Below are positions 57,950 through 64,000 of a stretch of 64,000 nucleotides of DNA, piece by piece. Source of the stretch: Talaromyces rugulosus (taxonomy: Eukaryota > Ascomycota > Eurotiomycetes > Eurotiales > Trichocomaceae); contig NC_049561.1 of the NCBI RefSeq assembly GCF_013368755.1, positions 2,480,001 to 2,544,000 of the forward strand. The letters run 5' to 3'. The translations under genes and the position numbers were made by a program. Within the stretch, counting starts at the first letter, position 1, and each line of letters begins with the position of its first letter. Under the pieces are notes generated by a model, which saw only the letters and a program-made list of their open reading frames with translations, searched no databases and had not been told where the DNA came from.

Positions 57950-58657
57950 GTTACTTATTTGTTCAGTTTTGTGCAACGTCAGTAGGAAAAAAAAAGATCA
58001 AAACAAAAGCTTTCCCTTAATAAAAGAGAAGGGTGCTGGTGCAAAACACCGTGTCGGCGAAAGGAATCGGCGAAATAAAGCTTGCGGTGACAGTTCGTGT
58101 GTTTGTGCCTGATGCGGGCCTCTGGTTGGCGGGGAGCAGGACGGACCGACACTGACGTCGCCACAGCCAGCTCCTTCTCCCTTTACACTCACTCACTGCA
58201 TCATCCCATGACAACCACTGCTGTTGCAAATAGCTGCACACTGCAATTATCCGGTTTCTCTAGGCTAAGAGGGGAGTTCAAAAACTCGATCACTATAGCC
58301 ATTGTGCAACCAAGTCCCAGGCTGTCGACTGTCGCGGAACCTCTCGAGTGACGTCTCGACCGACGTCTCGAGTAACATCCCAATCGTCTCACATGCAATC
58401 GCCGGTTAGCTACAGCTCAAAAGCCTCCTCTAGGCCATTATTGGCTGTGACGCGCTTCATGGCTATAGCCTACAGACTATAGCATTGCTAAACATACCAC
58501 ATTCCGTCGCAGACCTGGTGGACTCGGGTCGCAATGGGACTGCGTTTTCATTGTCGCTCATGAGTGCCCTTGAGCGGTAGAAGTGACTAGAGCATAGAAT
58601 CGGTCAATTTGATTTATCATTTTTCGATCGAATATAGACATTTTAGGGGTAGCAGCC
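57950..58657. promoter_or_regulatory. bidirectional trehalose promoter with STRE and a tandem repeat
   Basis: 708 bp separate two divergent trehalose genes. AGGGG stress-response elements lie at 58270-58274 and 58645-58649, the second within 9 bp of the right-hand ATG. A direct repeat GACGTCTCGA occurs at 58350-58359 and 58362-58371, bounded by CTCGAG on each side and including a TGACGTC half of CRE type. The binding factors are not known from the sequence; Msn2-like and bZIP proteins are the family candidates. Confidence 0.5.
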
Positions 58658-61324
58658 ATGACTCTCTACGTGGCTTCCCTGTGAGTATACGCTCGGTCCA
58701 CATTAGTGCTAATGCTGACTGACGTGCGCGGTAGTTTTCTTCCCTATACAATAGACTTTGAGGCAGACACAGCTCGCACTAGCCCACCAGATGACCCCGA
58801 CACGGTAGTGATCGAGGGTCGCCTAGCGGATCTGCATCGCCAGGCGCGCGCAAGAGCGCTTTCATTGACCCCCGGCGCTATTACAGAAGATGAAAAAATC
58901 TTCAAACCATTCTACGCATCACGGTCCGTGGCAGATGACCCTCACCGACCTGCGCCGACCGAAGTGCCCGTCGAGTCTTGGGGATCAAGCAGAAAATTCA
59001 ACCAGCCGCTGTCCAAGGCCACCAATTATCCGGGCTCTTCCATTCTTAGTGGTCCCGCTGTCTCTGACGAGAAGCTAACTCAGGTCGATTACTCTGATTC
59101 GGAGGACAGTACTCGACGAGTCATACTATCCGACGTTGATTGGATTATAAAATCAGCCGTGCAAGGCAATGGGGGGTTGCGGAATGCCATCAACGCAGCC
59201 GTCAGAGAAGATATTGTCCAGGATAAGGTCTGGGTTGGCACGCTGGGCATGCCCACAGACTTGTTGAAGGATCATATTCGTGCCAGCATTGCGAATCGGC
59301 TAGAGGAGGAATACGATTCGCTGGCAGTGTTTGTTACGGATAGTGAATTTGAAGGACACTACTTTCATTACTGTCGAAACATCCTCCATCCGGCCTTCCA
59401 CTACCAAATGCAAGAAAGCCCGCGAAACAAGGACTACGATGAGCATTCATGGAACCAGTACGTCAAGCTCAACGAGCACTTTGCCGATGCCATTGCGAGC
59501 AAGTGGAAACCAGGGGACCGCATCTGGATTCACGACTATCATCTCATGCTTCTTCCCGGTCTGCTCCGACGTAGGCTTGGTGACGCCGAAATTGGATTCT
59601 TCATGCACACTGCGTTTCCTTCTTCAGAGGTCTTTCGATGCCTGACTCATCGAGAGGCCTTGCTGGAAGGGCTCCTGGGAGCCAGTCTCATTGGTTTACA
59701 AACTGGCGAGTATGTGTATCACTTCCTTCATACCTGCACCAGGATATTGGGATTAGAGGTGCCTGCGGAGGGTATTCGTTTGCCGGACCGGATTATTCCC
59801 GTCAAGGCGTTTCCCATGGGCGTCGACAATGCTTCGTTGGACACCCAGAGAAATTCTCAAGAAGTGAAGAATTGGGAGGTCAAAATCAGCGAAAAGTACA
59901 AAGGAAAGCGGCTGATCGTGGCTCGAGATCGACTCGACGCTGCAGGCGGTATCAAGCAGAAACTCCTAGCGTACGAGCAGTTTCTGAAACGGTATCCTGA
60001 GTGGAGAGAAAGCGTAGGTTGACATCAATACGAGCCCAAGTTTAATATTAACTAACGAGAACAGGTCGTGCTGGTCCAGGTTGCATCGTCTGCATCCGAG
60101 GCGACAGACCTCGAGGCAGTGGTATCCAAGATTGCAATGAAAATCAACTCGAATTATTCGACATTGACGCACCAACCGCTGGTACTACTAAAGCAGGACA
60201 TTTCATTTGCGCAGTTCCTTGCCCTGATGTCGGTTGCAGAGATATTCATGATCACCAGTCTTCGCGAAGGCATGAATCTGTCGGGCCACGACTTTGTCTT
60301 GTGCCAAGATGGGAACTCGGGAGTTCCGCAAAAGTACGGGTCTCTGATATTGAGTGAATTCACCGGCAGCGCCTCGATCTGGAGCAAACACGAGCTGGTT
60401 GTGAATCCGTGGGATTATGCTCAGTGTGCTGATGCCATTAACAAAGTGCTGGTCATGTCGCCTCAGCATAGGAAAGAGAATTGGATGTTTTTGATGGGCA
60501 GGATGGCGCGGAACACGGCCTCAATGTGGTGCAGATCGTACCTGGCATGCCTCCGGCAAGCCTACGAAATAGAATCATCAAGAGACTCTACAGTGACTCT
60601 ACTCTCGAGCGACGCTGTGCGAGAAAAATACAACTCGTCGACGCGGAGGATGTTTATCCTAGACGAGCATACGATTTTTGCCGCAGCCGAGAATGGCTTG
60701 TCTAAACTTGCCTCGTTGAAATACCTCTCGTCAAACCCGCAGAATACCGTCTATCTCACCAGCTCACAAACGCCAAAACAACTCGAGTCGTCTCTTGCCA
60801 GTCTTCTTCCAGATACTGGGCTAATTGCCGAAAACGGTGCCTTCTTACGAGAACCGGGACAAATAGAATGGCAAACCCTAGTCAGCGAGACAGACACACC
60901 GGACTGGCGCTGGGGTGTGCACAAGCTAATGCGATTCTATCGAGAGCGTACGGAAGGCACCTCGATCGAACAGCGCCAATTCTCACTAATATTCCACTCG
61001 CACGACGCACCAGACCGCGAACTCGCGCTGCGTCATTCGTCCGAACTGACGGATCAAATCAACGGCTCGCGAGGGAACGCACCGATCCGGGCAGTCATGA
61101 GGGACGATGCAGTAACTGTGGAACTTACGAGCATAAGCCTTGCTGCAGCAGCAGACCTAGCTTTTCGTGCTACTATTACTAGTGGGCTTGATTTCCTGGT
61201 GCTTTGCGGCGTCGATGAGCCGGTGTTTCGGTGGGCAAGCCAGATTGGGCGCAAGGGCGTAGTCAGTGTGGCGAGGGTGTCGATTGACGAGCTCGCTGGG
61301 CTGATTGGCGATATTACCAGTTGA
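58658..61324 (+). CDS. Tps3/Tsl1-like subunit of the trehalose synthase complex
   Basis: Three exons: 58658-58680 (MTLYVAS, then a split Leu codon), 58735-60013 and 60065-61324, 853 residues. The N terminus MTLYVASLFLPYTIDF matches the conserved start of Tps2/Tps3/Tsl1-type proteins. A GT20-like domain follows with VWVGTLGMPTDLL, WIHDYHLMLLPGLLRR, GFFMHTAFPSSEVFR, KAFPMGVDN and SLREGMNLSGHDFV, but the loop VDRLDYIKG of the active enzyme is RDRLDAAGG here. The C-terminal phosphatase-like domain has ILDEHTIF where active phosphatases have DYDGTL, losing the second catalytic Asp. It is therefore probably a scaffold or regulator of trehalose-6-phosphate synthase and phosphatase, as Tps3/Tsl1 are in yeast. 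It is somewhat short for that group (often 900 or more). Divergence from tpsA fits joint expression. An active Tps2 is very unlikely. Confidence 0.87.
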
Positions 61325-61936
61325 CCATTTTCAAATAGAATAGATGAGAATAATAATCAAACTGTTGTGGTTATTAAACTTTCCCGATGGGGCAATTGTC
61401 TACGGTACTTCTACGATACATGACCTATGAAATATGTCAATCTTAAAATTACCACTTTACCAAAAAGGGACCTCGTCATTGAGGATTCTGGTGTGTTTGT
61501 TCATATTCTTCACGTTTTTACTAAATTATGCATGTTATGCTATGTGATTTGATTCGCTCGGACACTTCTAACTACAAAACCTACGTGCATTGTGCTGACA
61601 AATTGCGTATTTGTATGCGCTGATTGGGCAATACCTCGGCACATAGTCGTGCCGGTACAGTAGTGCGTACCGTGGTAACGTGGTAACGTAGAAGTACTAG
61701 ATAATAGCTTATAAATCAAATAGATTGTGGTGGCATACGTGAAAGTTTATTATGATGAGTATTATTGTGCAATTTGTGGTTTTTACCTCGGTGGAAACGG
61801 CGGGAATGATCTTGGCAATTATTAATCATTTAGTGTATAAGTAGCGTAGCTTGTCCCCTCAATTTAAACCTGCATATCATATCAATTGCTTCACTTGAAA
61901 TACATACATATATATATAAATATAAAAAAGTCCAAA
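61325..61936. other. spacer with the OYE promoter, no gene seen
   Basis: 3' flank of the Tps3-like gene, then AT-rich DNA. A tandem GTGGTAAC pair occurs near 61673. TATAAG near 61836 is a possible TATA box for the next gene. A TA-rich leader (61905-61930) precedes its ATG. Confidence 0.5.
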
Positions 61937-63073
61937 ATGGCCCTCTTCAAACCCCTGCAGGTCGGCCGCGTCGAGCTGGCGCACCGCATCGCCATGGCTC
62001 CGCTCACGCGCTTCCGCGCGGACGAAAACCACGTGCCCATTTTGCCCATGGTACAGGACTACTACACGCAGCGCGCCTCGGTGCCCGGAACCCTGCTCGT
62101 CACCGAAGCCACCCTGATCAGTGCGCAAAGCGGCACATATGCCAATATCCCCGGAATCTACACGCGCGAGCAAATCGATGCATGGCGCAAAGTCACGGAT
62201 AGCGTGCATTCCAAGGGTTCCTATATCTACTTGCAAATCTGGGCTCTGGGCCGGACGGCGAACCTCGAGTTACTGAAAAAGGAGACTGGCCGTGACGATA
62301 TCGAGCTTGTGAGCAGTAGCAATATAGCACTGGGCCAAAACTCTACGCCGAAACCGCTCACAGAGGCCGAGATTGAGCAGTATATCAAGGATTTTGCAAC
62401 CGCTGCCAAGGATGCTGTTGAACTTGCTGGGTTTGATGGTGTCGAGATTCACGGTGCAAATGGATACTTGATTGATCAATTCACCAAGGAAGTCGCCAAC
62501 AAACGCACTGATCGCTGGGGCGGCAGTATCGAGAACCGCTCACGTTTCGCGCTGGAGATTATCAAGGCTGTTACTGACGCTATTGGTGCTGACCGTACGG
62601 GAATCAGGTTTAGTCCCTATGGCGATTTTCAAGGAATGCACATCGATGACCCCAAGCCGCAATACACTTATCTAGCTCAGCAGCTTGCAAAGTTTAAGCT
62701 CGCATATGTGCACCTGGTTGAGGCGCGGTCGCAAGGATTTGATATTATCGACACCCCGGACTCACTCGATTTCTTCCTCGATGCTTACAACAAGGCATCC
62801 CCGGTGCTTCTTGCCGGTGGCTACGATGCCAAAAACACGGCTGATGCGATTGAAGAACGCCACAAAAGGGGTCAGGACAACATTGTTGTCGCCTTTGGTC
62901 GCTGGTTTATATCGAACCCGGATCTGCCGTTTAAAATCCAACGGGGTATTGAGTTTACGCCGTATGTGCGCGATACGTTTTATTTGCCTCAGGTTGAGAC
63001 TGGGTTGACGGATTATCCGTTTAGTGAGGAGTTTGTTGCGCAGAACCCGGTGGCTATCAAGGCCAAGGCGTGA
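61937..63073 (+). CDS. Old Yellow Enzyme family FMN oxidoreductase (NADPH dehydrogenase)
   Basis: Single exon, 378 residues. FMN-dependent ene-reductase that reduces activated C=C bonds with NAD(P)H; cytosolic, with roles from oxidative stress defence to secondary metabolism. The ATG at 61937 (AAAATGGCC) is the first in frame and matches the family start (MALFKPLQVGRVELAHR). Motifs: MAPLTRFRADENHVP, the FMN-contacting TEATLIS, the substrate-binding HGANGYL (His and Asn conserved, Tyr two residues on), DQFTKEVANKRTDRWGGSIE, NRSRFALEI, and the late phosphate-binding loop VAFGRWFISNPDLPF. It lacks signal or membrane segments. Length agrees with yeast OYE (about 400). No partner cluster is seen, so the natural substrate cannot be guessed. 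GC content is higher than in the flanks, as expected for a real gene. Confidence 0.93.
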   Translation: MALFKPLQVGRVELAHRIAMAPLTRFRADENHVPILPMVQDYYTQRASVPGTLLVTEATLISAQSGTYANIPGIYTREQIDAWRKVTDSVHSKGSYIYLQIWALGRTANLELLKKETGRDDIELVSSSNIALGQNSTPKPLTEAEIEQYIKDFATAAKDAVELAGFDGVEIHGANGYLIDQFTKEVANKRTDRWGGSIENRSRFALEIIKAVTDAIGADRTGIRFSPYGDFQGMHIDDPKPQYTYLAQQLAKFKLAYVHLVEARSQGFDIIDTPDSLDFFLDAYNKASPVLLAGGYDAKNTADAIEERHKRGQDNIVVAFGRWFISNPDLPFKIQRGIEFTPYVRDTFYLPQVETGLTDYPFSEEFVAQNPVAIKAKA

Positions 63074-63375
63074 TATGCTTTTTTTGTTGTTCCTTGCATC
63101 TAGATATCAAATGCATTTTGTTAAGTAGCCTATATAATGCAATCAATAGAGTACACATCATCTTACACATGTTCTACACACGCAATTATTAATAATAATT
63201 AATGCTCAGTCCAAGTCATCCTATTCATAACAGTATCCTAACATCAATGCAGTCCGGCCAGACTATAAACAGTGGACCAACAGACAACTCCCATACGCCT
63301 ATCCAACCATGCTTCGTAATCAAGAGACCGTCCGAACTAACAGTAATAACAATAAATAATAATAATAATAATAAA
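63074..63375. other. convergent 3' spacer with an AAT microsatellite
   Basis: 3' flanks of two convergent genes. An imperfect (AAT)n run lies at about 63344-63374, directly beside the stop codon of the minus-strand gene. No coding signal is seen. Confidence 0.6.
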
Positions 63376-64000
63376 CTAATTCTCCTTGGCTTCCTCCTGT
63401 GACACTAACGTTGGCGCAATACGTCGCTTCTTGGGCGGCTTCTCCAGCTCGGGGACACCCTTGGCATCAGCCTTGGTGTCCTCCTTTTCGGATTCACTGG
63501 CTGCGCCAATATCCCGCTTGCCCAGGACTGTGCTGCTGAACGAGCTAGTCGCGCTGTGAGACACCCCCGGCATTGGGGTTTGCGGCGGTGTTGTCAGAGG
63601 GAGGCTCTGTGGCTGCGATGAGTTGGTGGCGGTCACCAGTGGCACCGAGCCAAGAGTTGGCGTTGGATTGTTGACGACATTGCCAGTAGTCTGTGTGTTT
63701 GGGCTAGGCTTGGACAGCGAAGGGGATGCACTCGCCGCCGGTAGAGGCGTGCTATTCGATGATGAGCTGGCCGAGGCTGTTGGCACAGTCGACGTATAGA
63801 GCTGGCCCAGTTCGCCAGGAGCAAAAGAAAGCGTCGAGCAGAAGCCGTCCGACGAGCTCATAACTAACGTGAGACCATCCGAGGACCTATCCAAGTTAGC
63901 GAATTGAATAAGACACAAGTAAATGAAACATACCAGGTGAGATCGGTAAAGGTAGCATAATGAAGGTTGCTGACCACGCAGAGTGGCGTTTGCTGCTGCG
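63376..64000 (-). CDS. cac2: chromatin assembly factor 1 subunit p60 (Cac2), C-terminal part, cut by the window edge
   Basis: CAF-1 deposits H3-H4 on newly copied DNA; Cac2/p60 is its WD40 subunit. Only the 3' end is here: an exon from the edge to 63934 (PLCVVSNLHYATFTDLTW), a 47-nt intron (63887-63933) and the last exon 63886-63376. The join restores LTWSSDGLTLVMSSSDGFCS followed by LSFAPGELG, the last WD40 blade typical of this family. After it comes a long Ser/Pro/Thr-rich disordered tail, a basic KPPKKRRIAP segment that could be a nuclear localisation signal, and the end EEAKEN. TAG is at 63376-63378. The N-terminal WD40 repeats lie beyond the window, so start and full length are unknown. 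HIR-type WD40 proteins are the alternative, but the last blade fits Cac2 better. Confidence 0.82.
   Translation of the reverse strand, partial: AAANATLRGQQPSLCYLYRSHLVCFIYLCLIQFANLDRSSDGLTLVMSSSDGFCSTLSFAPGELGQLYTSTVPTASASSSSNSTPLPAASASPSLSKPSPNTQTTGNVVNNPTPTLGSVPLVTATNSSQPQSLPLTTPPQTPMPGVSHSATSSFSSTVLGKRDIGAASESEKEDTKADAKGVPELEKPPKKRRIAPTLVSQEEAKEN

Noticed and set aside
63344..63374. AAT repeat as a possible array element
   Set aside because: It is a plain microsatellite with no spacers; no CRISPR-like structure exists in the window and none is expected in a fungus.

Overview
The window is nuclear DNA of a filamentous ascomycete, most likely Eurotiomycetes and close to Aspergillus or Penicillium. 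The grounds are short introns (about 45-115 nt) with GT..AG ends and gtaagt-like donors, a 526-residue pyruvate kinase of Aspergillus type, a GH5 endoglucanase of EglB type, a SidC-type siderophore synthetase, and long intergenic gaps with homopolymer and TA-rich stretches. I saw no tRNA, rRNA, CRISPR array or intact transposon. Species and chromosome position cannot be read from the sequence alone.

Layout. 0.4-2.4 kb: pyruvate kinase (+, seven exons). 3.4-3.7 kb: a small conserved-looking protein (-). 3.7-11.6 kb: gene-poor, partly AT-rich DNA that looks like a graveyard: a TPR fragment, the C-terminal exons of a membrane protein, an orphan ORF, a near-perfect hairpin, and a GH5 endo-mannanase with a CBM1 that carries three disabling lesions. 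11.6-19.1 kb: Fab1/PIKfyve-type phosphatidylinositol 3-phosphate 5-kinase (-), which needs a short extra 3' exon. 20.4-23.7 kb: a long, mostly disordered protein with a small conserved C-terminal domain, perhaps a TPP1/Tpz1-like telomere protein (+). 23.7-26.5 kb: no gene seen.

26.5-49.3 kb is an iron-related block: a ferric reductase (+, six exons), a decayed GH127 arabinofuranosidase, a full-size ABCB transporter (-) and a 4716-residue NRPS with the order A-T-C, A-T-C, A-T-C, T-C, T-C (+), the ferricrocin/ferrichrome synthetase layout. Transporter and NRPS are divergent and share an 879-bp promoter region that holds an exact match to the SreA-type GATA consensus. The simplest reading is an iron-repressed siderophore synthesis and handling unit.

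50.0-51.3 kb: secreted EglB-type endoglucanase (+, six exons). 52.6-54.0 kb: PNG1-like protein (-) that has lost two of the three catalytic residues. 56.3-61.3 kb: a divergent trehalose pair, the catalytic trehalose-6-phosphate synthase (-) and a Tps3/Tsl1-like subunit with a degenerate phosphatase motif (+), sharing a 708-bp promoter with AGGGG stress elements and a tandem repeat. 61.9-63.1 kb: an Old Yellow Enzyme (+). The right edge cuts the 3' part of a CAF-1 p60 (Cac2) gene (-).

Exon limits were set by reading frame, splice consensus and remembered family conservation. The exon sums of all spliced complete genes are multiples of three.
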